Positions 23,273 through 36,200 of a DNA stretch of 64,000 nucleotides are shown here, piece after piece. Origin of the DNA: Litomosoides sigmodontis (lineage: Eukaryota; Nematoda; Chromadorea; Rhabditida; Onchocercidae); the NCBI GenBank assembly GCA_963070105.1, contig OY718808.1:1801738-1865737 (forward strand), in the 5' to 3' direction. A program made the position numbers and the translations under genes. Below the pieces are notes generated by a model. The model was not told where the DNA came from. It searched no databases and saw only the letters and a program-made list of their open reading frames with translations. Numbering within the stretch: the stretch's first letter is position 1; every line of letters starts with the position of its first letter.

Positions 23273-26079
23273 ATGAGTTTCGATGTTGACAATCTTATTG
23301 ATCGCCTGCTATCGGTTGGATTAAGCGGCGGTGTCGCACTTACAAAATGCGTCTCTGAACAAGAAATTGGTTGCTTTTTCTTACTGTTGCACAAATTGAT
23401 TGCTTTGCTTCTATTTGCTTCTTTTAAAAATTAAAATAAAACTAAGTAATTTTAAAATTTGAAAAAAAAGTAACTAAGTAGAAAGAGGCAGAAAAATATA
23501 CACAAACACGCATTAATTTAAAAAGTTTTATAAATTAATTTTAAAATATATATTCACTAAAAAATTTATGATATCTTTATATTTATAAATATGCAATTTG
23601 AAATAACAAAAAATCATTTTTCCTTTTAATTAAAAAAGAATCATAAAATCACTTAGTTCATTACTTCTCGTAAGCTTCTTCCTTTTCTTTTCCTTTTTGT
23701 ACAAAAATTATTTCATAAAATGCTGACACTCAATTGATCAATTTACTTAATTGAAATAAAAATAAATGTTCGATTTTGTTGGGAATGAAAAAAAAGATGT
23801 CAGAGTTACTGCGCTTTTGCTTTTTTGTTAAATTACGGTGCATTATTACCTTTAGCAATATTACTTGGCGTTGTTCGGCAAATTTTCCTCTCACAACCAC
23901 CTCTAATTGAAATTGAACCGCCGGTTAAAGTGAGTCTTCTAGCATTCCGAAAATAGATTCCAATTAGCAGCAGGCATAATGAACAAAAGCAAAACTGCCA
24001 TCATCGATCAACAGATTTGATGGTGAAAATTTTCACTTCCATAGCAGTTTGCGTATCGGTGAAATTTTGTAACTTTTAAAAAATTTGTCAAAATTGTTGT
24101 AGAATATTTCAATCACCTAATTTTTATCGTTTTTTTTTTTTGTTTAAAGGTGTGCGGTGATTTACATGGACAATATGCTGACCTTCTTCGTCTCTACAAT
24201 CGTTGCGGCTTCCCACCAGATGCTAATTACATTTTCCTTGGTGATTATGTCGATAGGTGATCATGCACTAATTAACTAATTAATTCTCAAAAATTTCAGT
24301 GTTATATTTGTAAGCTGAGAGGAGCAGTGTTTGTTGCAGAGGAATACTTTTAAAATTAATGAAATGAATTTACTTGTGAGTTCTTTTTTTCTGACCAATA
24401 GTGGATTCATACTATCGTCTACGTAACACTTATCGTATAATTGAGCTAGTATTTTGCGCTGTTATTTAAGCATTTCATTTATTGTAAGTATAATGTGTTG
24501 TTTGGGTTGAAATTTAATTTAATTAAGAATTTTCAAGAGTGTGAATGAAGTTCGATGTGTGTTTTTTATTAAAATTAAAAACTTTTATTTCAAACAATTT
24601 TTCACTTTAATTTTTTTCCCTCACCCAATGAATGGAAGCAATTGGCGTGAAGTTGCAGAGGTAAGCAAAGCTTAGAAACAATATGTTTGCAATTTTGCTA
24701 CAAAACAAAATACCCGGAAAATTTCTTCCTGCTACGTGGAAATCACGAATGCGCGTCAATCAATCGAGCTTACGGCTTCTATGACGAGTGCAATCGACGT
24801 TACAGTCTACGTTTATGGCAAATGTTTCAGGTAAACTAGTGAATTAATTAGCATAAAAAAATTCAATTTGTGTAAGAATTGATGTGTTCATTGAATTTTA
24901 TGAATTATGCGTAATTTATGCAGCAAAATTACTTTTTTAATTTAAAATATTTAAAAAAAAGGCAGCAAAGATTGAAACGGTTAAGTTTAATTTTGCGAGG
25001 AAGTTAGGGTTTTCTCTCCAGACTTCTAGAGTGAATAAATGCTCTGAAGCTAAATTGATAATTTCAGGATGTATTCAATTGTTTACCATTTTGTGGTCTA
25101 ATTGCTGGGAAGATATTTTGCATGCATGGTGGCTTATCACCGAAGCTAAACAGTTGGGAACAAGTTAATAACTTAATTACTCATTTGCATTTTAATTAAT
25201 TTCTCATAAAATTAGCATATGCTTTTGTGGCACGAAAAAAAAACGTGTACTTCAAATGAAATTTTACAGTTATTGCATATTGAAAGACCGATAGATCCAC
25301 CGAATCCCTCAATTCATATCGATTTACTTTGGGCTGATCCAGACAAATGGATACGTGGTTGGCAACAGAACACACGTGGCGTATCCTACGTTTTTGGTGC
25401 TGATGTAGTGAATGCATTCTGTCAGGATATGAATATTGATCTTGTTGCAAGGTTTTTTTTTTCTCTTTTTTTTGTTGTTTAACCTATTACAGTATGTGAG
25501 TGAAGTATGTAAGGTATGAATTTTGCTAATATTTTAAAACATTGATGGTCCATTAATTTATTGAACAGGACTGTGGTCTGCAAAATGCAAATAACTACAG
25601 CATTGTCGTACAGCAAGCACGGTGTTTAGGAAACGATTGTTTACTCTTAATTTAACGCAATTTTTAAAAGTATTAAATTGAACAGAGTTTTAATTGGCTA
25701 AAGTGAGAGGATAAAAATATATGCAACAAATGAGGGAAAGGATAAATTGAAATTGCTATAGAAGTTTTTAGCAAATTTAAAATGCTACTGTACGAAACTG
25801 TACGAAATAGTTGCCATTTTCAATTAGTCCACCAATCTCTTTCAAACACTGTAACTTACTTCTTCCCTTCCAGTCAGTCTTGCTTTTAGAGCACATCAAG
25901 TGGTTCAGGATGGGTATGAATTTTTTGCCAATCGTAAATTGGTGACAATCTTCTCTGCGCCACACTACTGCGGCGAGTTTGACAATGCTGCGGCGGTGAT
26001 GACCGTCGACGATCAACTGCTTTGCTCATTTGACGTACTTCGCTCAACCAATAATCCAATACGCATCTCGCAGTCATAA
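23273..26079 (+). CDS. PP1-type serine/threonine protein phosphatase catalytic subunit
   Basis: Seven exons join in phase to 305 codons plus stop: 23273-23369, 23856-23929, 24150-24256, 24659-24830, 25068-25163, 25270-25451, 25890-26079. The product begins [20 protein letters not shown] as PP1 does. All PPP metal and catalytic motifs are present: GDLHGQY (residues about 59-65), [26 protein letters not shown] and [13 protein letters not shown]. The RVxF-docking strand [10 protein letters not shown] is kept. It hydrolyses phosphoserine/threonine using two metal ions; partner proteins would set its targets. It differs from housekeeping PP1 by GDLHGQ for [19 protein letters not shown], a divergent [19 protein letters not shown] loop, and a short tail ([11 protein letters not shown]) with no TPPR-type Cdk site. 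It is therefore probably one of the divergent nematode PP1-like phosphatases. An AATAAA at 26165-26170 is a likely poly(A) signal. Confidence 0.93.
23505..23592. repeat. Right arm of 88-bp inverted repeat
   Basis: Lies in the first intron of the phosphatase gene and is the reverse complement of 22899-22986 with about three mismatches. No clear target-site duplication is seen outside the pair (left flank ends GGGATAA, right flank starts GCAATTTG). Confidence 0.9.
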
Positions 26080-26437
26080 CTGATGCAACAAATTTCAATT
26101 CATTTCTACGAAAAATTGTGTATTTAAAGAAATTTCAAATTATCAAATCAATTTTTCCTTGAAAAATAAAACTATTTGCAGTGAAAAAGTACATTTTAGT
26201 ACACATCTCAATATTAATTAATTGAAAAGCGTAGGAAGTAAAATGTTTGCTGTTGCAAGCAACAAGTAATTGCTTAATTCAATTGTAATTGCTCAATGCA
26301 CCGTCCTAATTCATTTATTAATTGCTTAATAAATTATTCGCACCATAATTGCATGTCCTAAAGTTTCAGATTCTGTTTTTCCCTCGTCTTTCTCCAACTT
26401 CAAAAGTTCTTCGAGAGCATTACGCTAAGCTAATGAA

Positions 26438-26713
26438 TTATTCCTTAGCAGTGAAATTTTGAAATGAACTAAAAATGAAGCATTGCGTAAGTTTGATTAA
26501 ATGGGCAACTGCTGGCAGTTGATGATGACGATAGCGTAAGACAATAGCGATAATCACCTTTTCCTGTAGTCTTTTCTCTCCTCCTCTCATCGACATTATC
26601 ATACCTATCAGGCAACCGACTAATTGAACTTCAAAATTCATGACTTCCTGATTAGCGATGAGAGGAGCACACTCCTCGTTCTCACCACTCTTCGGAATCA
26701 CGCCGCCACTCAT
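26438..26713 (-). CDS. Possible small hypothetical protein, 91 residues
   Basis: Uninterrupted 91-codon frame starting MSGGVIPKSGENEECAPLIA. Its first 35 codons are clearly less A+T-rich than the surroundings, and on the minus strand GATTTCAACAG, a fair splice or trans-splice acceptor, ends two bases before the ATG. An alternative is that only the first part is an exon, with a donor GTATGA near 26605. I recognise no family and see no signal peptide or domain. It could equally be a chance frame in the gap between two plus-strand genes. Confidence 0.25.
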   Translation of the reverse strand: MSGGVIPKSGENEECAPLIANQEVMNFEVQLVGCLIGMIMSMRGGEKRLQEKVIIAIVLRYRHHQLPAVAHLIKLTQCFIFSSFQNFTAKE

Positions 26714-26881
26714 CCCTGTTGAAATCAGATGTCACACTTTTACTGCAACTCAGTGTCACATCAATTTCCATGTTATTTCATAAATGCTTTCTTCTTCTCA
26801 TTCTCCACCAAATGCATAGTCTTTCGTGTGCACAAAGTTGGTTTTTTTCCATGTGAACATTACCTGAGTAAAAAGTGTCCA

Positions 26882-26901
26882 TGTGTGTGTGTGTGTGTGT
26901 G
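26882..26901. repeat. (TG)n microsatellite
   Basis: Short uninterrupted GT run between the phosphatase and MAP3K genes. Confidence 0.85.
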
Positions 26902-27255
26902 TTTTTTCACATTTTACACTTTTAATTTTTCTTTCGAGTTCCACTGCTGTGGAATAGCTCACTTATGATATGTGTCTTTTGTTTTTAGTTTCAAATTACT
27001 AGTTGAAAAAAAACTTTTTTAAAATGTTTTTGATTTCTAATTGGAAATATCTGATTTTATATATGTTTCATTTCAATATATAGCACAACGTCTATTCAGT
27101 TATTGTTTAATTAAAACCAATAGTCCACCATGTTTTTCTCCATCCGGGAATTGATCACATTTGTTACATTGTTATAATAAAAGTAATTTTAGTTTGCTAA
27201 TTCGCCATTATGTTTTCTTCCGTTAACTGGTTGAATAATTTCGCGAATTGAGAAA

Positions 27256-30200
27256 ATGCAAATTGGGTATTTGGATGCATTAAGCGATGGTCAGATGAGA
27301 CGAAGTTACAGTCTACCGCAGCTTCATGCTGGCAAAGAATATAGGTAAGTTTCTTTTAGCATCTTATTCCATCTTTTTTTCTCTAGTAAATGAACTGAAA
27401 TGCCGATATGCTTGTGTTAGTGGTCCGACCAGTTTGCTTCTTTACTTTTTAGCATTAAATTTAACGTAACAAACTAGCTAAATAACATGGAAGTGATTTG
27501 ACAGATCTCTTCGAAAACAGGAAACCTGATTTGATAATTGTACCACTTCGAAATACCGTTTGTTAAAAAGCATTATTTGTTACAAATAAATCGTTTTGAC
27601 GCAAGTCTTGTTCGTTCACATCTGTAAATGTTCTTGGTTTCCGTTTTTCAGGCCTGAAGTAAACCAGCCTTTGAGGTATAGGTGGCGAACAAATCCAAAA
27701 CATGGATATGGTGGACGTTATAGTTTAAACAAGACAAAATTTGGTGAATAATTTGTTACAGTATTGTTCTTTATGTCTTTTTTTATGCAAATTTAAATAT
27801 CAAGCCTAGTCATTCTCATTTTAATCAGAAAATTATACTTCTTCAGGTGGAAAGTTTCGTAATGAAAGCATCCATGATCGAGTAAGGAAGCGAAATCCAT
27901 CAGTTAGAGGGCAGGGAGAGCGATTTTCACGTCATGAAAATTATACCGTGGTAAGTGTTTAGTTTTAGCTGTAATATCATTTTTAGCAGACAGTTAAAAT
28001 GACGTTGTTGAGGTATTTTTCGTATATCTTAATTAGACTTGAAAAATATATGTTAGTGTATTTCAACGTTGTTTTGCATATACTATTACTATTATAAAGA
28101 AACTGGAAAATGAATTCAAGGAAAAAGCTGTACTTCTATAGTCATTCGTAAAATTGGTTTTCAAATATGTGATTTGAAAAGAATTGAAATTTTCTTCTTT
28201 AGTGGAAGATCCAGAAATAAACGAGTACTGAGAAATATGGATGCTGGAAATAAACCATTAAATGGGGCTGAAATGAAAATCCAGAGCTAATACGATATGT
28301 TGATTAACTGCTCTAAAGTTGCTTTATTTAATAGTATGATGCCATAAAGGAGGAAGTTCATTTTGTAGTATGATGAAGTTTATCAATGCTTATTACCGGA
28401 ACCGAATCAACCGTTGGCTGACTTTGTGGTTCAGCCATCAGCACCAATATCAACTGCTATGATGCGTTGCCAATTAGGCAGATCAGCTATTGACCGGGAC
28501 CAGTATCACTGCAGCTTATATCGCTTACTTCGTGAAAGCGTTATGGCCAAATTAAATCGACTGTGCGAGAAGACAGCACTTGGAAGCGTGCGAAAATCGT
28601 CACAGCAAGTGCTTCTTTTTAATTTCATTTATTCTTAAATTCTAATTGATGTGAATCAGGAGGGATTATTAAATTTTCAAACCAATTTTGGCCGCAACTG
28701 CCATCAACAGAAATTTTTTGCATGCAATTAAATTGATTTGTTGGAAAATGTTCAACAGGAAAATCAATTTATGGCCATGTAAAAGCATTATTTTTAAGGT
28801 ACTTCTGATCAATCGCAGAAACGAACGTTTCAAATGGAGTGATGTATTGTGGTTGCAACTCCAAGTGGTAGTCGCTGGCAGGTTAAACGTAATTAGCTTT
28901 GACAAAATTGAAGTTGTCGGTTTGGAATAATCATCGTATAAACTTTCAGGCAGATGAAATCACCGAGTGATCAGATTAAATCAACTCGTGAGCATGACAA
29001 ATATATCATAGCCGAACGTGAAAAACGGAAGGTGATCTTGGAAGAGATTCGAAAATTTCATCTGAATGAGATAACATGCTCGTCATCCGTGTCACCATCT
29101 ACAGAGATCTCAAATCAGAGATCGCTGAAGGCGGAGTTAAAAGCAGTTAAAGATATGTTGGAACGTTATGAAAATTTCGTAGCACTGTATCCTAATATAA
29201 GTAACATGGAACGATCAACAAATGTGGATGAACTGGTGAAAACTCGAATTCAGATTCTTTACGCTTGGTATAATATTACGACCGATTTGTATGCTAGGAT
29301 AAGAGAGGTGTGTTTCCAGGTTATTTCATAATTTGCGCTTCCGACAGAGCTCCACGGAGAAACCTATGATATGTCTGTGGTCAAACCATTCGTTTATGAA
29401 ATTTGATAATAATGGTGGGAATGGTTCACCATTGAAATTTGATAATAATGTTGTGTTAAATTTATAGGAGTAAATGTAGTTACAGGTTGGTGTGATTTTG
29501 GGCATGTACAAAGATTGTAATTCCACTCGACGCATTTCACTGTCTCCGAATGTTGCATTAGTAAATGGTGTTCCTGATGACCACTCGATTGCAGGACTTT
29601 CGTGGCCATCATTAGATAGTCCTATGTACACAGAATTTCCCACGTCATCGCGAAATGTATGTTTCGCTTCTGTGAAAGAAGCCATTTTGGAAGACATTTT
29701 TGATATCGCAGATTTTTCATTATATGAAAGTGGGTTGCTATTGTAAATACTGCGCACTGTGCTACTAAAATAGAGTATTTTCAATCATAATTAATTGTTA
29801 AAGAACATTTAAGAAATTTCATATTACTGAACACATGACGCATTTCTTCATTTTAAATTTGTCGTGGTTTAAGTTGAGCGAAGCGTGTCAAGCTTCAAGT
29901 TCGCAAAATATATTATTTACTCCTCAATCAAGTATGACTACGTCAGCGGATTTACCTGCACTGTTGGAACAGCCATATAATATATATACCGCTTTTGTTT
30001 GTAAGTCGAAACGGATTTCTGAGCTTTAAATTAAATTTTTAATTTTCATGTGAGATTTAGGGGAGTTGAATAAAATAACATTTCTTTCACTTCCAGCTAC
30101 TTAATTTATGTTTTTAGCACGCAGCCTTCGTCGTAAGGGTATGCGGAAGGTATTACAACGTTTGGATAGCGTTTGCTTTTTAACTATAAGAAAGGCTATT

Positions 30201-33200
30201 GTAATGTTGGAAAAATTACCAGTAACTTATGCAGAAGTTGTAGAAAGTGGGAACAAACAGCAGTCAATAGATTATACTATGGTATGCTCATTTTTGACTT
30301 CCTAGTTTGGCTTTTTTGTTTTCTGCTTTTCAAAATTTTATTAAATAAAACTGTTTCAGTTTTAGTGGTTTTTTAGGCATCAATTCCTCAATGTTACATG
30401 AATGATTGTTTGAAATTTGACGAGGTAAGTCTTTATAATGTCAGTAACTAGAAAATGTCTAACCTTTATGGAGTTTTTTTGCAACTAGTTTGGTTCTTTT
30501 TGTTTAGTTGCTCTAAGCTGGCAAACATTTCATGCAGAATTTCGAAACAAAACAAATGTACTGCTTTATCAATAAATTGAAATTTTCTACAGTATGTTGC
30601 AGCGCAACTGCTAAAAAAAATTAAAAGTAGTGCGATATTAAAGTGCTGTAGTGTATCTAACTATAAGAGTAGTTTTTGCACGAGTACTGTTCATTGGAGC
30701 TTTTCTTTCTAAGTTTATTGATTATGATTTTTAGTTTTCGCTAAAGCAGAAGAGAGACTTGCCGCAAAGTATGACAAATCATCAGGAATTTTTGGCAATG
30801 AAACTACCGTCATTCCAGAATTTGTTTCTGTTTTTAGTCCGAGTACCGCTTGATCTCGTTCACGAGTGGCTCAAAATGCGTAGGTCTGCACAGCTCCCAT
30901 CCGATTTGCTAACCCTACAAACGGTTATTTTCTAATAATTTAATTACAGTTGTTTGTAGTCAAGGATTAAGATTTTAACATCCGGATGACAGATCCAGCG
31001 GGCTGTATACCTATCATTGTATTTCATAAATTATTTCTTTCGTGATTTGCTATTTCCCGTGATGTTATTCCCTAAACCCATGGTCTGTTACAGATCATTT
31101 AAATGTCCTTTTCAAAATTATGAATATTGGGAGTTCGGTTTTTCAATTTTTAAAACGAAAATTTATTGAATGTTTTGATTGCTTGTAGTTAATTTATCAA
31201 AATTTTATATTTCTTTCTAATGTCAGTGGGTTCCGATATGTTACAAGTGCTTTGCTAATAAATTAATTTCAACTACATATTATGTATGTGATCTAGTTCC
31301 AAGATTGCTTTTAGGTTATGGAGGACTGTCACGATTGTATTGAGGCCGCAGTTGCTGTGAAGCATCGATTTGTATCATTGGTGCAGTTGGCTGGTGTTGA
31401 TAACAAAGTGCTGATCAGTTGTCTGGTTCCATTTGAGGATGAATTGGCTGAGGTTTTTAAGGTATTTATTCATAAGTTAAAAAAATGTCACGTTTTCTGA
31501 ACTTATTAATAAATAAATAAAATTCTGGCATTTTAATATTTTTTAGCATCACAATAATTCCTTTTACAGAATTATTTGACATGCGTTCGCGACTGGGTGC
31601 ACGGTGAAGTTAGTACTGAAGGAGTGGGAGCGGAATGGACGGAACGAGTTATTCAGAATTTGACTTCACAATGGACGGTGGCAAGACGTTTTGCCGTAAA
31701 TGTGATTTGTGGTGAAAGTGAAACAGTTCATCGATTTTGGTTCGCAAACTTCTTCCCTTTTTTCTAAGGATTTTCTTATTGCTGAGCTTTATTCGTTAAC
31801 AGATTTTAGTTTTGCACTTTTAGTTTACTGATAGTTACCCTTGCTCGATAGATCTGTGCACATTTTTTAGCAATCCATAATAATGTTTCTGCACTTTTGT
31901 ATTTGGCCAATAGAGTAAGTAGGCAGGGCTGTTTAACAATTAAGTCATTATTTAAATTCCTTTGATAAATTTCTCTTGATGTTTGTCGTTTTTCCATTTT
32001 TCCTATTCATGATTGATCTTGGTAATCGACTGCTGAATTATTCTGTTGGGTGTTTGCTCGTGATTTTTATTCTTGTATTTAATTTTTAATCACGTTTTGT
32101 AGTATGATTGCCAGTGATTTAATGCGCAAGATGGTCAATGACTATTTGCCAGAAAAAGAAGATTTGATGGAAGAATGCAGAAGTACTTTCGAGAATGCCC
32201 CTCCTGATAGTTTTCAGGAGAATGATGATTTGTCACGGTGGCGGTGAGAATTACTTCTCTCGGACGGATTATTTTCCCGGTTTTTCAAGCACTTTTTAAT
32301 AAAATTAATACATATGTAGTTTGAGACATGGCTGCGGAATTAGTGGTAAGATATTATGACTGTGGTGATTTTTAAGTAGTCTTGAATTATTATGGTAAAC
32401 GAAAAATAAATACATTTGTAGGGCAGTGGTCAATGTCAGTACGGAAAGGTCCTGAGTGAAATCATTGGCATAATGACGGTGTTTTGATCTTCAAACCTGG
32501 CTAGAATTATTGAAATAAGTGAAAACATATCTTCAGGCATGCATCACAGATATTCATCACGTGTAGGCATTTTAAATCATTGGTTTGTCAAATGAAAGAT
32601 CGTTCCTTACGGTCGCTTGCATTTGCTAGAATGCTTCTGCGAGATATTGAAATATGTGCTCTCTATAAATTGAAGTATACCGATATGCGTACCTACTTAT
32701 CCCAACTACTTATTTCCCATCACGCACAAGTCAGTCATTTTTCTTCATCTGTTTTTAATAGATCACTTTACCTTCTTAAAGATGCATTTAAATTCCAATA
32801 CTATGGATGTTTCACGCTGAAACATACTTTGAAGGTATTTGGTAGTTGTTTCACGTATAGGTTTATGTTGAACTTTTTGATTTAGGTCGTAATTTCCGAT
32901 AACCTGACAAATATAAACAGTAATTATGTTATATTTTGTGACGAAAATGCATCAAAAAATGTTGACTTCGTACGAATATTGCTCAACATAACATGTTCGC
33001 GTTATCGCTCGGAATTACCAAAGAATGTTGTGGATTGGTAGGTCAAGTCATTTCTGAATGTTGAACTTGAAACTTTCAAATATATATTCCATGGACTTTG
33101 GGATTTTGTTTTAAAGTTTTTTTTTTATATTATTAAATATTCAGCAGCGGTTATTTGTTGATTATCTCACGTCGAACATGTTTTGCTGATTTTTCTCAAG

Positions 33201-36200
33201 AAATGTGGCACGGAACACGTTTAACGGTTGATCTTGATGCGGATACTGAACTGTCGTTGCGTTACTTGCAGGTAATTTGCTTACATCTTGAATGTACATC
33301 TTGAATGAAGACTCTTGAATTTTGTGCTTTTCATGATTCTAGGCAGGTAGCACTTTCAACATCTTTTAATTGCCATACCTCCGTTATTACTAAGTCACGA
33401 GGTAACATAAACCCGTAATAAAGTCTGAGCAGTACGAGATTGTGCCAATGTTTAGTTTATCCCTCTCCGTTACCTATTCTTATTCTTATTAAATATGCAA
33501 TTTCAAAGGATCTGTTTTAGTTATCGAATGATGCATGCTTGGTAGCAGTCAGTGCTCCATCATTATTGAAAATGAGAGAATTATTTACTAGAAATATGAC
33601 GGTCGAATATAATTTCATGTTTGACCTGCTAGAAAAGCAAGCCTCTTGTCATGATATCGTCATTGAGAGTGCGAAACAACTCAGAGTTAGTTTAAATTGT
33701 ATGAACTGTTTTTTTACGCAAAATTTCATGTACTTTATACACTATCTACACTACTGCTAATAAATTATGAAAACGAAAATTCTGAAAGCTTTCAGGAACT
33801 TGCATATCAAACATGTCAAATGCTATTTGATGAGTTCGCTGGTAAAATGGTCAGAGATGTGTTGGATGGGCAGGAACTCAGCTCTCTCGATGTTAACGAG
33901 CTGGAATCCGTTCGAGCTACACTTATACAAGCATATAATCTTGCTTTCGAGGTTTGAAAGCATATTTTTTGCACTACTCAAAGGATCTCCTGTTTGCCTT
34001 TACACTGCTAAGTTATACCTTCCTTTTTTCAGTACCATCGAGAATTTTACCAAATATTACTGAAGCAGAATCGTCACTATTTTGCTTGGCAAAGTGTTTG
34101 CTGGGCAAAGGATTGGTTACATTTCGTGTTAGAATTTGTTAACCGAGGTGATGGAACTGTTCCTCTATGGGCGACGCAGTCATTTCAGTTTTTAATATTG
34201 GCAGCATGTCCGGAACTTACCGTAACATTAACAGAAGCGGAATTTCAAGTTAGATTTTATCATTCATAAAAGTCTGGCCTTCCTGATTTATCTAACTCCA
34301 AAGGTCATTTATTGTTCATTAACGTGCAGTATTAAGCAGCAAATAGTAGATGCAAGGATATTCATGGATTAAGTTTAACGTGTGCTATTTGCAATTTTGA
34401 GGGATGCACTGCTCTGAATGTTAGAAGTATGCATGTCCTTATACATTGATTTTTGTAGACTTTGGTGAAGATTGTGGATGCATGCGTTGCACATGTTGTT
34501 GGGAGCAGTATTCCAGGTATTACTCTTGCTTCTAGTTGCAGTTAGATAATGAGTTGGATTTTAACTTTAAACTGCACGTTCTAGTAATAAAATCCATTTT
34601 ATTCCATATTTTTTATAGTAGCAATAAGATCGATCTTTCCCTTTCTTTGTAACAAAATGAAATTACATTTATCTTTTCTAGATTCCGAACTGATGAATGG
34701 AACTGTTTCCAGTTGTGAAATAGACAATGCAAATTCTGTTGGTTGTACGAAATCTAAACCATTTACAACGGCAGATGCCAATGCTCGTTCTCAAAGGATT
34801 CACAAGCTATTACGTAACGTCGATGAAAAGCGTAATAAACATCTGGAGGTGTTTCATATTATCGTTTTTTAGAACACGATAATTACTGAAGATTTTTGAG
34901 GAAAGTGAATTATTTTTCTGAATTTTGAAGGCAGAAAATAAGATTGGTCGGGTGACAGAAGGTGGTCGGAGAGCTTTGACATTATCAACATATTTCAATC
35001 CGAAAAAGCGAGCACCATTCGAATGGCAACGATTAGAAAAAAAGATTGGTAAGAGGACTTTACAAAATCACAGAAGGAATTTTGTTTATCCCTTTGAATC
35101 TTTGCAAGTAAAGGTGATTTTAAATTGTCGACGAAGGGTTTATCAAATAACATGGAAAGCTATAATATCAATATCTGTTAAGCTTTTTGTGCGTTGTAGC
35201 GAAGATGAAACCAAAATAGTTGAAGGCGACTTGATCACTCTTCTGAGTGGTATTTTTTCATGGTGGATTTGTGAAGAAACTGCATACCAATAAATTAATG
35301 ATTTTGCATATATTTTTTTCGTAATTCATATATTTCAGGATGTGGAAAATTTGGTACGGTGTATGTGGTAATGAATTTAACTGAAAATTGTTTGATGGCC
35401 ATGAAACAAATTCGTATTGAACGAAACGATAGGGCGTTACTGGCTTTGGTTGATGAAGTAGAAAATTTGAACCTTCTGGACCATCCGAATTTGGTCAAAT
35501 ATTATGCCGTAGAAGTTCATCGGGTACATTTTTAATTGTGGTGGTTCTTCCTAATTTCCTGATCATGATAGTTCTTGAATACTTGTCAATGCTTGTAGGA
35601 AGAATTGTTCATTTTTATGGAATACTGCCCAGAAGGGACGCTTGAAGAAGTATGCCGTGAAGGTTTATTGGATATGCGATATGTTCGTCGATATACGCAC
35701 TTCTTATTAAAAGGAGTTGAGTACATCCACATGAAAATGATCATTCATCGGGACATAAAGCGTAATATATTTCTGCTGGTCTGCTATCTGTTGTTTAGCC
35801 TTAATTATGAATATGAATTCCTTCATTTTTTTTTTTAGCTGCAAACATATTTCTTGGGAAAAGAGATGTTTTGAAACTTGGCGATTTTGGAAGTTCGGTG
35901 AGACTGAAGGATGGTACAACGGCTTGCGGTGAAGTAGCTGAGTGGGTAGGTACTCCAGCTTACATGGCACCAGAAGTACAGACACTTGGTGGACGTACAG
36001 AAATGAACGGTAGAGAGGAACTTGTCGGGTATGGTAGAGCAGCTGACATTTGGAGCGTTGGATGTGTGGTTTTGCAAATGTGTACAGGAAAGGTTAATTA
36101 TTAAAACTCTCGCTCATACTTTAATCTCTTTATTGACACTTTTAATTCACAATGTGTTAGTTGGTGATGATGATGAGGGTATCACGAAGCATAGTCACTT

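Larger units (their letters stand above)
26080..27255. other. Intergenic DNA between phosphatase and MAP3K genes
   Basis: Contains the phosphatase 3' end, a possible small minus-strand ORF (26438-26713) and a (TG)n run at 26882-26901. No other supported exon. Confidence 0.55.

Noticed and set aside
28669..28930. Two overlapping 78-80-codon frames on opposite strands
   Set aside because: Both lie in the MAP3K intron 28609-28953 and have no conserved sequence or matching splice sites.
32320..32345. 26-nt micro-exon (after TATGTAG, before GTAAGA) between two MAP3K exons
   Set aside because: Including it leaves the reading frame in a phase that hits a stop in the next exon, whereas joining 32243 directly to 32537 keeps phase and restores the conserved family sequence.
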